Of a stretch of DNA of 64,000 nt, positions 1 to 14,000 are shown one piece after another (within the stretch, counting starts at the first letter, position 1; each line of letters starts with the position of its first letter). Where the stretch lies: the NCBI GenBank assembly GCA_022316685.1, contig JAKJHU010001658.1, positions 1-64,000 of the forward strand. The letters run 5' to 3'. A program made the translations under genes and the position numbers. The stretch is from Progne subis subis (taxonomy: Eukaryota > Chordata > Aves > Passeriformes > Hirundinidae). A model generated the notes under the pieces. That model saw only the letters and a list, made by a program, of their open reading frames with translations, ran no database searches and had not been told where the DNA came from.

Positions 1-3000
1 TTTATTCTACCCAAGCAACCCTGACTTATGTTCTGTACAGACTCACTGAACCTAAATAGAGTTTTACAGATTGTAAGTCAGAACTGACCCTTATTCTCTG
101 ATGTTGTCTTTTTCTGATCCAAAGTTCACTGTCGTGCTACCTTGTCTCTTCCCCTCATCTGCTTTCAAAATTTCATTTCTCTTTTATTTCTGTGGTTCCA
201 GAGCTCTACCCCAATCACTCAGCTGCTAAATCTCTTTCTATTGGGCTGTCTTCTCCCTCTCAGCTGCCAGATCTTTGCTGGCTCCCAGCGATCTTCTTTC
301 CATCCTTAAGTGCCATAATGCATTGCTGCTATTTAGTGAGTTAACAAAGATAGGTAAGCCCACACTCTTATTCTGTCTTGAAGCATTCCTAGATGGAGAG
401 CATGATAAGTACAAGCCAAACCAGTATTTTCTTCTAAGGAGTCTTAAACTCTTAATAGGCATGCCTTTCTAATTCTCCAGAATTAGAATATAATCTCCAG
501 AATAGATAGGCCCATATCCTCTGACAGTAACTTGACAATACTCCATTGACTTCAACAACTTTACTTTGACTATGACTGAATTTACACCTTAGTATAAATG
601 CAGCTTGTGTTTCACATAAATCACTAGAAACTAGTTAGACTGTGGCAAATTAAATTAAATATCTAATGTCAAATTGCTACAAGTTCCCAAATTAGTGCTG
701 ATTAATATAAAATGTTAAATTTGTGTTTGAAGTGAAATTAAAATTATCATTATCTAATGGAAATAGCTCTGTACTATATCTTCAGTACCAGTCATGAGTT
801 TAATAATCTAACAAACCACTGGATGTCTCTACTGTGCCATATCAGTCCAGTTAAAATATATATACAACAGCCACAAAAGCCTACTTACAAAAAAAGGCAG
901 TTTGAACATGGTAATATTTGAAATGATGGGACAGAGATTTGAGATTAATCTCTCCCTGGATATGCTATGAAATGCAGACATTATCTATACAGTACAGTAA
1001 AATTCAACTGATACTTACAAATACAATATTCTTACAAATACAATTCTTAAAATACTCTTCCAATACCTTATTCTTTTGCTGCCCCCTCCATAGATCCTGT
1101 TCCTCTTCAAAGATGATGGAGATAGTGCTCTGGAAACTCTAAATGTTAATTAAGTAACAAAAGACTACATGAGAACCAAGGCAGTTTAAAACAGGAAGGA
1201 TAAAATCATAAAGACAGGAATTCCTAACAGTGCCAAATGGGCTATGTACTTAAATACATAAGGGAAAGGGGACGAACCCTCTGATAGATACTAGCCGGAT
1301 TTAGTCACCATGGCCATACAAGATTTGTTCTGGCTGTCCCTTCAAGCTGTTTTTCCAGTGAGAAGGATTATAGGGCTGTGAGGTTTCTGTGGGGCAGGCA
1401 CCACATTTCTTCTGAAACAGGCTGGCAACAGGACAGCCAGACACCTGACGAGAAGACTACAGGCATTTCCTCATTCAGACACCTCACCAGGTACAGGAAG
1501 GGCTGTGTTTGAAAATGAGGCGGGTTCTGTTGGCTTGGCATCCTGTGCCACTCTCTTTGGGCCTACTTGTATTCTGTATCAGCAGGTGTTAGTTTGCTAA
1601 AGGATTCCAAAAGCGCTTAGAGAATACCATCGTGTAGAGTGGGTGTTCTACAAACCAGATTAAATAGCAACTACAGGACCCAAGTTGTTCCTTCCAGTCT
1701 TGTTTTGATTTGAAGTTAAAAAAATGAAGCATCAAAATTAATAATAAACACCACCACCATGCGATTTTCAATTTATCACAAAACCACCCATCTATCAGAG
1801 TAGTTACAAGTCATTACCAGTATGAATGCTTTTGCTTATTTGCAGTCCTTTGCATAGACACTTTCACTTCTGAAGATGAATCAGGATATGAAAAATGTGT
1901 GCTTGGTTTGAGAACTGGGAGTTATGGCTGTCAAACACTTCTTTGCCATGCCAGTAATGACTACTCACTGGCATCTCTAGTACAGCTGCTGGTATTCATG
2001 CAGAAGAGATGCCATGTGTGGCAACGGTGACAAATTATTTTGTTGAGCTAGCAAAGTGGGAATTTGCAGTGTTGTCAGATACTCGTGAATTATTTTTACC
2101 AAGAAAAAGGTAATAAATGTGGGCTAGATATTCTTACCTCATTCTTAATAATCATGACTGTAGTTGGTACTTCCATTTGAGTGTTTTATTATGTTTGTTT
2201 GTAATTTTTTTTAAATCCATAAAAATTTTGAAACAGGAAAAGCAATTACCTATAATGTGGATTCAATTTTACTTCATTCTAAAACTTTGGTCTGAGCAGA
2301 GCAGTTTAGTTTAAAAAGACTGCTCTGCCCTCCTGTATATGTAATAAATTCCTGCATAGCAAAGTTTAAATATGCAGTTTCAGGGAACAAAGGAAGCCAC
2401 TAAAATATAGATAAATCAACAGATTTTGTTCAAAGGAACATTTTCACCTCTTCAATGGCATGGAACTTGCAAGAAAAAAGCAGTATTTTGAATTTTTTCC
2501 TGTCTTTCATCCAAAGTAGTTAGGGAAAAAAAAGAAAGAAAAGAATAAATTAGTTCCCCTCATGATATAGTGTTTGCAAATGTTGGTATTTCACTTTGAA
2601 GGGGGACTAGGTCAAGACAAAATGAAGAACAATGTTTTCTTGAAAGTCTGACTTTGGCAGCCTGTACTAAGAGCTGGAAATAGCACCTGGATTATCATAA
2701 AATAAAAGTCCTGTTTACTGTTTTTTTGAAATAAAATCATGCAGAGGACAAATCTCTAAAGAATCTAGTCTACTGGTCATGGCAGAGGATGAAAACTCAC
2801 CAGTTCACTGCAGGTGTTTCTGCATTGATAGTAGAATAAAAGTAAACATATGTTAACTCTATTGGCAAACAAACTGCTCATGGCTTGAGCTAGGTCAGGT
2901 ATGTAACTATGAGTGTGGCAATGTCTGATCCTATTGGGGATTTAGTTCTTAGCCTCTGTGTCAATTTGAGACCCACAGAATGCTAATGAATGTGTCCTCT

Positions 3001-5039
3001 TACTTTGCAGAGCCCTTGCAAGGATGACTATATGGATATTAATGGATTTCAGGTGCTCAGCTGAATCTACCAAAATAAACATTGCATATGTTTTGCCAAA
3101 TGTCTTGCTTTGTCCAGATCCCATATACCTTGACTCATATTGTGCATATCAGACACAAAAATCTACTCCTCTTTCCCACCTGTGACATTTCTCTAATATA
3201 TGTTTCTTAATATTAAGTTTATAAGTATTTTGTTTTTCTAGAATAATCAGGTTTGCAGTTTCCCTTGGGGAGAATATTTGCTGCTTCAGTAAATTTTCTA
3301 ACATTGTTAACATCTTCTTGACTCTGGATCCATTAATATCATTATATTTTATGTATTCTCTAAATAGCTCCATTTATTACTTATGTCTTTCTAGCTTTAG
3401 ATTATTTAACATCTCCTATTAAGTCTCCCCACTATGCACTGAGGTGTCACTTAGCCAGGCTATCATGCAGGATTAGCTCCTATAATTCTGCCTCATTATT
3501 CACCTGTGGAACCTTAGTTTGTGGGAAGCTCTGGTGTAAACTCCCCACCTGTTTGTCATCATATTTTGGTCTTTGGACTGAATGCATATGCCGAATGTGG
3601 ATATATGAGAATTGTACAAGGCAAGGACAAGCCCATTCCAGTTTCCTCATGTGACACCCATATCCAAATAATTTATTTTTTTCACTGCTTTGTATCATAA
3701 TGAGCTTTATATTACCACCTCCTATGTCTTCTCCATCCTGCACAACCAACCCAGAGTATTTCTGCCTGGAGGATATATCTACCACTGCCCTAGTGAATGC
3801 TGACCTCTCTTCATTAGCTTTCATTAAACTCATTGAACTGTTCCCAGCGAATTACTAAAGTCATCTTTCTCACAACTCCCTGGTTCCTGAGCTGTTGTCC
3901 ATCCTGAACAGTTTTAAACAGCTGCTTCCAAACATCCATCCATCCAGTTTTTTGTGTTTGTGCTGTCCTCAGTTTGTGATGACTCATTCTGCTATTCTAC
4001 CTTTGTAAGTAGTATCTCTAGATGCCTTAATCCTTTAGGATTGGCATGTCTGTCAGAACGTGAGGCTCTGTCTCCGGTTCAATGGGGTTTTCTTCTGCTT
4101 TTGTCAGATCTCTGCTGTGAATCCACAGCATGACTAAGGTGAAAGTAAAGGGTGGACTTCAGCCTTCACCTCTTCCCTCAATGCCAAGGACGCTCTCTAC
4201 TGAAGTGTGGTAGTTCCCTGTGCCTCCTGCATTACCAGGCTTTTGGCATGGCCCCCAAGGGCTGTGCCACTCTCTTGAACAGGCTGGAGGACAGGATGCT
4301 TCTGCTTAGATTTCTCAGAGGCACTGATGATTCATGAAAGTCTCATTGTAGTCAAAGTGAACTAATGATATTGCCAGAGGATGTTGAAGAAGAGGGGGGA
4401 AGAGGGAGCAGAGATGCCTTTGAGACAGGACGCTGCAGGAAGCCTCTGAATTGTACAACTCTTCTAAAAGGCTTTTAATGGTTTGCTTCCTGGCCTCATT
4501 AAGAGAACAGCGTTACAGTTTCAAAAAGAGCCTCCTGCAATTCTTGTGCTGGGCAAGGCATGTCACAACAAATATCTGTAGCAAAGCATAGGAGTGCAGA
4601 ACTATGCTGTATGGTTGGACCCCAAAGAAAAGTGCTAGAACATTTCTTCTTTCACCCTCTACTCTGAGTCCTTGCAATAATTAGCCGAAGTAAAATGAAT
4701 ATTAGCTTATGCTTAACTGCCTTTCCAGCATGTTACTGTGCATTGACCCAGTAGTGCTAAACCAATTATTTTTTTGAACTTTATGGCTTTAAATAATCCA
4801 CTGCTTTAAAACTCCCTCTACCCCTCAACTACTTAACCACAGGCCCGACTGCCCTAAATCCTTTTCTTATACTTTGTAGCTTTTTAAGCAAGCCCCCTCT
4901 TTAAGCAGACATAATCCCTTCTCTGTAGAAAACATGAAAGACCTTGAACAAATCAAGATTTCTCCATGGAGAATTCAGCTAATCCTCTGCTTAGCTCCTA
5001 ACAAGGAAATCCATCTCGCCACCAAGCACCCCATTACTA
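1..5039. other. Gene-free AT-rich unique sequence
   Basis: I see no coding gene, RNA gene or recognisable repeat family here. Open frames are short, overlap on both strands and lack protein character; the longest is 117 codons on the minus strand at 3480-3833 and matches no family I know. The stretch about 3150-3850 has the pyrimidine-rich, decayed look of an old repeat on the minus strand, but I cannot place it. The block could be intergenic or intronic. Confidence 0.6.
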
Positions 5040-5260
5040 GAACTAATGCCTGACTTGAATAACAAGCACATTATTGTGCTTTAATTGTAGCACTGCTCTG
5101 TCACGTGGAGAAGTTGGAGAGAAACGCGACTCGGCTCCCCCAGGAAAGACAGGTCACGCCTTCTTGTTGATGTTCACGTTACTGTGATTTAAAAGCAGAT
5201 TAAATTACCTATTAATATGAACTGCACATGCTTCAGATTAGATGAAACAGCGGTACTGTA
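5040..5260. other. Possible conserved noncoding element
   Basis: This stretch is more base-balanced than its surroundings and has low repeat content. It contains ATTA and TTAATT cores typical of homeodomain sites, a CACGTG-like E-box (TCACGTGG near 5101), and no open frame. The look is that of a vertebrate conserved noncoding element. This is judged by texture only; no alignment was available. Confidence 0.2.
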
Positions 5261-8200
5261 GCTCTCTAGCACACTCTATTATAAAACAAGTGCTGTTACA
5301 CTGGATTACTATTCTCCTTTACATTGTCTTTTGACTGTTGTGAAATTCATATGCTTGGGCTTGAAGGGGTATAATCATGCCTTTGGGGAGAGGGAAGCAT
5401 CAGACATTCAGTCACAGAAAATTATGTTAGTGTTAAATTAGAGTGAAAGCATACTAATCCACAGCATGGATGCATGGTCAGCACTTTTTCCCAAAAAGGC
5501 TCTCAGCAGTAACGACTGGCTACTGCTGCAACAGTAGAAAGGAGACAAAACATTTTGTGGGGAGATAACTGTATGTATCAAAAAGGAATAGAAGGTGCTG
5601 CTCCAGCTCTCGGGTAGTGGTGCTAGCACTGGTGTACCTGCTCCCTGGGTAGCATCACAAAATGGAAACAGGAAGAGGACAACTGGTACAGATCCAGGCA
5701 TGATCTTAGGCCTGACTTCATGGGCCACTGGTGTGAGGACTGTCATTGCAGTTACTCCTTGGATCCTTGTGGTCCAAAAGCCACAGCTAAATCAGAAATG
5801 AGCAATGCGGTGGGGAGCAGGCTGTGTGCACCTCACCATGTGCTCTTCACAAGCTTGGAGGGCAAACAGCTTCCTCCTCAGCTTGCCCAGGTTTGGGGAG
5901 AGGTGTCCACTGCATTCTGTCAACAGCTATAGAGGGAGATATGCAGCCAGTCCTGAACAGGAAATGCACCTCCTGACTGATGTACTCGTGTAAAGCCACA
6001 CTACCTCTGATTTAGTTTCTAAATCAGTTCCATGCCATGGAATTAATGTGCTTCTCCTGCCAGCATGAAGCTCCTCTAGATGCCCTGAAGCAGTATGGGA
6101 CTACAGGTGAGTCCCTCTTTTTTTCTGGATTAGGAAGGACAAATTCATTTGGAAGATGTCTGGGGAAACTCCTGAATTAAATAAGGAAATATCTTTGATG
6201 CTGTTTTTCAGAGCTGAGTGAATTAACTGTGAGAATGGCAACTCATTTCTATGCCTCATAAAAGCATACGTGTGTTACTATGCAAGAGTGATTGCCACAA
6301 GATAAGAGGAAATGCTGTCTATTCAAATGTGATGAGATATTAGGATGAAATACCTTTTTCATTCAGGCACAGTTTATCATCTGATGTGGGGCGCATAGGC
6401 TGCATGTTTATTCTCTTGGTTTATAATGTGCTTTTTAGCCAGGATTTTTCCTCTCTGTACAACAAACTTAACCGTGGTTACTGCTGTACTTGTCTCTAGA
6501 TTCTAAAGTACAACACTGAGAGATGGGTGGGGTGGTGGAGCAGCAGAAGTATGTGGATTTAATGTGACATTAGGCAAATACTGAGCAAGATTTTAATTAA
6601 AGCAGTTATGGCAAAATTTCCTGTTGTGGGAGATGTCAAAAAATCCCCCTATATTCAATAACCTGAATACAAGAACCACATTGCCTGCTCTTCCCATCTC
6701 AGGCTGCATGTAAAATGCAGAGTAGAGTTAGACGGTTGTAGTTTAAGGGGAGTTCCACTAGATGATGGTATAAATCTTCATCATGAGAAAGATCAAAGCA
6801 GTTAGTTTAAACAGGAGTTCCGGAAAAGCAAAGTGCCACCCAACTAGAGGCAGCAACACCCCCTAATCTTCCCCCTAGTGCATTATAGTGAGGCTGCAAC
6901 AATTGCATCTGTCAGGAACACCAGCAATGTCCAGCAGCATCACAGTGGGCTGTGGCACCATGCAGGCAAACTGAATGGAGGGGTAGATTTACTTGATTTA
7001 AAATCAAGTAAAAATTTGTTTAATTTATTTTGCAAATTAGCCTAGGCTAACATCAATTCATTTTTAAATGATTACTATAAATGAGAGTAATTGTGTAATT
7101 ATCAGCAAAGCAATTACAGAGGATAAGAACCATTTACATGAATCTGAAATAAAAAATCAAAGCTGGGTCTTATATTCCCCCAGCTGACAGATGTCAGGAT
7201 GTTATTGGGGCACAAGTCTCAGTCAGTTTGCCTCGGGAGGAGAAAAGATGCAGCTCCTTGTACATCTAGGTAGAATCTTCTTTACTTCACCTGGATTGGC
7301 AATGGAAGCCTCAATGGAGAGTTTCATGAAGATCTTGTCCGGCAGGAGGAATCAATTAGGAGGAAGGGCATATGGGAAAGAACATATCATCAGGAAAATC
7401 TGCTGGGCAGAACAACCTTTGAAATATATTAGCAATGCAAAAACTTTTACCTGGGGCTAGTGCCACTCTCCTAGAATATGACTGATCCTTGGAGCTGGAG
7501 GAATGAAAAATCCCAATTCCACTTTCATTTCCATTTCTCATTGCACTGCTTCTGGCTGAGATGGAGTTCATTTTCCTCAGAGCAGCCCAGAAAGTGCTGC
7601 TTTTCTGATTTGCGCTGAAATAATACTGGTAACGCAATCCTGAGAGCTTCAGCTACTGGCGCACGGTACTTGTGCAGTGCCGAGGCTTTCTCTGTTTCTC
7701 ATCCTCCCTGTGCCTTCCAAATGAGCAGGATCCAAGTGGGCAAGTGCCTGGAAGGGGACACAGATGGCACAGGAACAGTTGGGCTCATGGCATCTGTGCT
7801 GCCAAACCAGTGTTGGGTGTGCTGAGGCCCTGTTTCCTGGGGAGTGGCCGGACATTTGCTTACCAGGGGAATCCCTTGTTCTGCACTGTCTGCGTGTGCA
7901 GCTTTTGCTTCACAGGTTAAACTCATTCATGGGTCTTCTCCCTTTCCTTGTATTTCATTCCTACCTGGCAGGAGAGAGGAGCAAGGGAGTGGCTGGAGTG
8001 CTGTTTGGCTGATGGCTGCAGCCAACCCACATTGTTATGTAGTGAATTTATTACCCTGTAGTTAATTAACTGCTAGTTATGCATTTCCTTTAATTTATGA
8101 ATGAAACCCACAACCAAAACCACAGAGTGGACAAAGAATAAGTTAGTGATGAAACAGGAAACAGAACTCAAGAATACTGATCCTGGTATAACCATTGTGA

Positions 8201-10365
8201 AGATGATACTTTGTGTTCCTGTATATAGTTCTGTGCTTTAAATCACTATATTTAAAAAATAAATAAGAATTCCAGAATCTTGAATTCTAGGACTCTCTGC
8301 CATACAAATATCTACTTATCTATAAGCTCTTACTAGTTCAAAGGTACAGCAAAGAATTATATGCTCATCAGATTGTTTCTGAAAACACGACAGTATAATA
8401 GATATTGGTTTAATGATATTAAGGCAAAATATCCAAAACAAGAGCTGATTTTATGTAGACAACTTTTGCACACACTTTTTTTTAAAGGAGCTAGGAAAAA
8501 AATAAAGACCATAGTTAGGAGAGGTTTGACTCTGTGCCACACACCATCTGCTTAGCCTTTCATTTCAGCTCTGGGTGCTTTTGAAAATGGTGACCTTGAT
8601 GATTCTTTTTACTTGCACAGCTTTATAAAACTGTCTTGTTACATCCTGTAACTTCTAAGAATTGAGAGCCAGACAGAATCAGCTGTTATTGTACGTGGAG
8701 GTACTTGTTGTACAGGGTTGATTGGTTACAAATTGGACATTGAGTGCACAGGCCTCCATAAGGCATCTGAGTAATTATGGAGCAATTTGCATCCTTTCAC
8801 AGATCTGCTCAGGAAAGCTGTGAATCTCTAAGCCCAGCTCAATACGCAGAGGTGTGTGTGTGCAGAAGCTGAACAAGAGCATAAGCAAAATCAAGTGTTA
8901 TATTTGGGCTCCTCCTCTCTGGCAGCAGTGATTCAAAGCCTCTAAGATGTCATGGCACTCCCATTCTTCATGCGTATGAAAATGATCAGCTGAAGTAAAG
9001 GACTGTGTTTTCCACATGGGACTAGGTTGAATCATATTAGTTGATGTACTGATGCTGTGTTGGATGTTGGCTCCCCAACAGGAGGAACTTGGCTGCTTAT
9101 GGAAGCCGTTGGAAGAAGCCACAACTTGGACCTTTCCCCTCTTCCTCCTCTTCCTGGCCCTTCAATGTAGCCAAAATTAATCTTTGAGAAGGTCTCCATG
9201 AGCCCGGAGCCTCAGACAACCACTCTGGCTGCTTGCCTTCGAAATCTGTTGTCCCACTGCTACTTTGTCCTCATTACTGCAAAAATGGATTTTTTTCACA
9301 CACTGACCTGCTGCTTGCTCCTTGCTGTCATTTATTGAACTTAGCAGTAGTGCACTCTATTTTTTTTGTGCTTTATATAATTAAGCCCCAAACCAGCAAG
9401 GGAAGTGGCAGCTGCGCCATGTTTAGTGTCAGAACTGTGTGCTGCAAGACCCTGCCAGACTGAGCAGCAGCACAAGTGACGTGAGGGCACATGCCAGTGC
9501 TTCTGTCAGTGTCAGAGCATGTGGGATGAAATGTCTGCTGGCTGTAGGCAGATAGACAATGGCATATCTGTTGTAAAGCCTGCATGCCCAGTAAAAACCC
9601 AACAGAAAACTGTGGACAAATGTGAAGCAGTGGCATGAGCTCTTACTGGTTGGATACCTTATAACATGTGGCTGCAGTATTTCTAATGTGGTGCTAGCCA
9701 GATTTCCTCTATCATCAAACCATGATCTGTGCAGAGGGAGTATTGTTAGCTTGACCTCAATAACATAAAAGAAAACTAAAAGCTTTTTACACATTCTTTG
9801 CCAGCCAGTTAATGGGTGTTTATTTTCCCATCCCCCAACAACAATTATCCTTCTAATATTTCTACAGAGTAGTTTCTGTGGTTTTCTTTTCCCCATTTAC
9901 CGTAGGATTACAAAATTAGTGCCAGGAGTTCACTGTGTATGGAACTTTAATAGTCAGTAGTTCATAGATTTTTACAAACACAGGCAGCAGTCTAAAGTAA
10001 AGAGAGAGGAAATTTCATGACTTGACATCTGAAGTATTTCCTGACTTCAAAGAAGTTTCAGCTGGCCAAGCAGCCTCATTTCAATAACTCAGAAGAAAGA
10101 TGTTAGGAAACCTGGGGGTGGATGAGATCCCACCAGGGATAGAGCAGTGGAGAGCATGAAAGTAAAGGAATCCCTCCTGGTGGAACTGCAGTGGAAGTGT
10201 CAAGGATCTGGAGTCCTAAAGGGGCCAGTGAGGATTTCAGATTGAAGTATATATAGGATGTTTTTGGCTTTGGCCAACTCTGAAATTATTAAGCAAGAGT
10301 CAGGCTTGGGCAATAAGGGAATAGCCTTGGAAGCTGTTGAAAATGTCACTGATGTCTTTTTTTTC
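5261..10365. other. Gene-free unique sequence
   Basis: No gene or repeat family is recognised. Several overlapping open frames of 60-90 codons at 7190-8065 lie on both strands in a locally less AT-rich patch; their mutual overlap and lack of recognisable motifs argue for chance. A minus-strand frame of 155 codons at 9429-9896 likewise has no recognisable domain. Confidence 0.55.
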
Positions 10366-10416
10366 CTATGTATGTATGTATCCCTGTGTGTATGTATGTA
10401 TGTATTTATGTATTTA
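10366..10416. repeat. (TATG)n microsatellite
   Basis: Tandem TATG/TGTA tetranucleotide units, interrupted once by a short CCCTG segment, run through this stretch and end in TTTATG variants. Simple repeat only. Confidence 0.9.
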
Positions 10417-11001
10417 CTGGGTGGGAGTAGAGTCATTCATCAATTGCAAGTCATCCAAGAGAAGAGGTTTCACTGTGTCTGATTCATGAGAAGACAGCAA
10501 CTACCTTCTGGGCAGAAACAAAGTACGTCTGAATGTTTGGCCCCAGGGAATCTGACAACTCAACACCAGCCACGCATCACCTGGCTTTTGGCAGAAACGC
10601 TAGTGGCAGCATGACTTATCCTAATCCTCCTGGGAATGACTGCCTTCCAGAGCACACTGGCAAGGCAAAGAGTGATGCAAAAGAATGGTAAATGAAAGTT
10701 GTCCTCCCTGTCAGAGGGCAGCAGAAGTGTGTTTCTGTGTAACAGAGAGGTGTAGCTGAACTCTCTTTCAAACTCTCGCTCAATTAAAATATTTAATGCT
10801 TTACAGCTGTGCATTATGCAATCAGTCAGTGATGCTGCTTACTCTCTTCTGCTAGAGATATTCTTTCAATTTCTCTGTGCACCCTTTTAAAAAAGTATTT
10901 TATTTTCTATTCATTCTATACACCTGTTTAACTGTAAACCACTAAATGCTTTCCCTGGGGAGGGACTCAACAGAAAACCTCACCATGAGACCCCTCCATT
11001 T
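10417..11001. other. Gene-free unique sequence
   Basis: No feature is recognised. A minus-strand open frame of 84 codons at 10560-10814 has no recognisable motif and no CR1 or LTR similarity. Confidence 0.5.
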
Positions 11002-11043
11002 AAAAAAAAAAAAAAAAAAAAAAAATAAAAAAAAAAAAAAAAA
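11002..11043. repeat. A-rich tract
   Basis: About forty adenines broken by a single T at 11026. The tract lengthens an open frame at 10946-11242 by encoding lysines, so that frame should not be read as a gene. It could be a simple repeat or an old poly(A) tail on the plus strand; no clear upstream poly(A) signal or flanking duplication was seen. Confidence 0.85.
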
Positions 11044-14000
11044 TAATCAATTGTCTGAAACAAGTGAACAGGAGCAGAAGACTCCTGGTGGTGGTTCTGA
11101 TACTGGTAGTCATGATAAGGGAGAAAAAGCTAGTGAAACCACCCTCCAGGTATGTGAAAAACTGAAGACTGTTAAGAAAATTGGAAGTCAACAGGGACAT
11201 CCACAGGTTCACTATTTTATGCTACAACAGAAATGCCAGTAACATGTGAGGGCCTGAGAGCAGTAGATTACCTCACTGTAGCAATTTACTCCCAGGTTTG
11301 GGGTTTCTGTGCCTGTGCCTTTTCCTGGTGCTAGTGCAATTAACCCCTGTATATCAGCTTGATTAGAGTTACAGCTGCCTTTCCATCTACTTCATCAGTA
11401 GCTCGAGGTCGTCCAGGAATTAGGGGCTCTAGATTTATAGAGATCTTTGGTCAAGCAGCACATTGCTACAGTAGGGAGTTAAGACGTCAAACCTCAGGGG
11501 GGATCCAGCCCTTTGAAATGACATGTAGTCTTTAGATCTGTAGCCTGAATTACTCTCCAGTAAAAACTGGGTGATTTATCTGCATTATATTTATAGCATT
11601 TTGTACAGCTACAGAGTTCTTTATTCCTTTGCATAAATAACAAATATCTCCTGTGCATTTCTTTTTTTCTTCTTTTAAGCTTCAAGCATTGTAGGAGATT
11701 CAAAATTTCTGGGTAGATATACTTGCTATAAATGTGTATTGTAGAGTGGGAATAATAAAGACTCAGTTTTTACAGACCTCTCTCATTAAAAGTCACCTTC
11801 AGAAAACACTGCTGCACCTTACTTATAATCAAATGACACCTAACCATTTTTAATATCCCCTAGAATCTCTTGTATTATACCAAGGCTCAGACACTGTCTA
11901 GGTAGTCAAGGAAAGGAATATACTGTCATATTTAAAAGCAGTTATTGGGACAGCTTTTACAGGCAGTGGGCTAAGACAATTCAGAAACAATTGCTTATGT
12001 GATAGTTTGAGGATTTGTCCCTGTCAAACAGTTAATATTGCTTTAATACATGAAGTAGTCTGTATAAGACAGCAATAATGAAAAATGTCAGGAAAGACAA
12101 TATCAATTGTTATTCAACATCCACATCAAAGATTACTTTTTTGTCAGTAGCTTTCAGAAAATGTATTTTCCATCAGATCTGATTGCATTCCTCTTTGAAG
12201 TGCTCCATCCTCCTGGTAGATTTAATGTGACATCTAGGCACTTTTTAGTCCCTGGGCCTCTGAGGCGATTCAAAGAGGCACAACAAGCCATCACAGGTTT
12301 ATCCTCAAAGGCCGACACTGTCTGTCTGATTTATTGTGACTTTAAGAATCATCTCCAGCAAAGCATGAGCCTTTCTACCCATCTGCAGCCTCAGACTTTT
12401 ATCAATTCATTGGTATGCAGCCTGCACATTCTGGAACTGAGAGCCCTATAGCCACTCATGGAAAATGCATTACCTGCTACTAATCCTTTTTATCTTTAAA
12501 GTCTGTATTTTTTATGTATAAGTCATTTTGGGTTATCATAAAATATACATAATTCTAGCCCCAAAAAAAGACAAAATGAAAAGAGAATATATAATAAGTT
12601 ATGAGCTTGCTATGTCCTTATCACCAAGGATTCTAAATAAACAGCTCTCCCTATGTAAATACTGCAGGATATAAAACTGTGATTACTTTCAATAGGGAAT
12701 AGAAAGGCTTCCATTTTTGTTCCTCATTTCAAAGTGAAACAGTGAGATGAATAATTTTAAACGTGTTTGGGAGCATTTTTATTTTCTGCATCATTGCTTT
12801 GGGGAACTGACACTTGTAGGGGTTGCCTGTCAAACTTCTGTCTTATACCACAGACATCCAGGAACACCTTATGTTTCAGCATTTTGCTTCAAATTCATGG
12901 TCAGCCATAAGTTAATTACAGCTGTTTTATTTTTCCTTTTACTTTCCTTTTTTAGGGGGGTCGGAGGGGGGGTGGTGATAATGCAGAATGTATTCAAAGC
13001 ACCTGCAATATCTCATAGCACCTGCAATTTCTCATAGCATACTATGGAAACGGGTAGACAGGTATGGAAAGATGGTAGACTTCTGGGAACAGGGCTTTCT
13101 CTACAAGTTTTAGTTCAGTTCATTGCAAATTCAGTGCACTATTTTCTTAAAATATGGTACTCCGTGAGTAGTCCTGCCAATAACTTCACTAGATAAAGGA
13201 GCCATGTGAACTTTTATCATTTTGGATGTGATATAAATCATGGATGAAATTTTTAAAAATGAAGCCTTACTGTCTTCTATCCATGTCAGTCGTGTGTCTC
13301 ATGCATGCAGAATATCATAGGTCAGGATTATGAAAATTAACAGGTAGGCACCTCAAGCTGACACTTCTGCATATGTATATACTTATGCACACACAGAGAA
13401 AGATATATACACACAGAAGACTTTGGGTGTATGCAGGCATGCATGTAAACTGCTACTGGAACAGGTTTTACAAACACTGGGCTAAGACAGCATAGCTGAC
13501 CACAGTGAAAGTTTGTGTGTTCTTGCAGCTGACGTGGCACCAAAACATAGAAGTGTTTAAATGTCTAGTTTTAACTGAAGATACCGAGATCCAGTGACCT
13601 AGCAGGAACTAGAAATCTGTATGGTTTTGTGGTGTTGTCCCATATGACCCTGGGGCTTACTGTTTCAGTGAGTCTGGTCTCTTGCTCAAACTCATTCTCT
13701 ACCTCTGAGGAAAAATTAATGTTTAACACTACACACATATTAATAGACATTCCATTAGCTAATTAAATTAGCTGAGTTACATCAAGATAAAATATAAGGG
13801 AAAATTTGTTAGCTGCTATGCAAGAAACTAACACACAGGGAGTGTAAATTCAGATCTATTTTTCAGACTTTAATAAAATACTTGTCGACACTTTTAATGA
13901 GTATTTTCCCAATAGGATGCATAACATACTAAAATATTAAAGCAGTGTATAAGGACAGTTGTACAACACTGATAAAATATTGTTGCAAGCAAAGTAATTG

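Noticed and set aside
3480..3833. 117-codon minus-strand open frame
   Set aside because: No family recognised and sits in a patch that looks like an old decayed repeat.
9429..9896. 155-codon minus-strand open frame
   Set aside because: No recognisable motif; overlapped by other frames; no splice or promoter context.
10946..11242. 98-codon open frame with a poly-lysine start
   Set aside because: The frame stays open because of the A tract; its remainder matches no family and is followed by stops.
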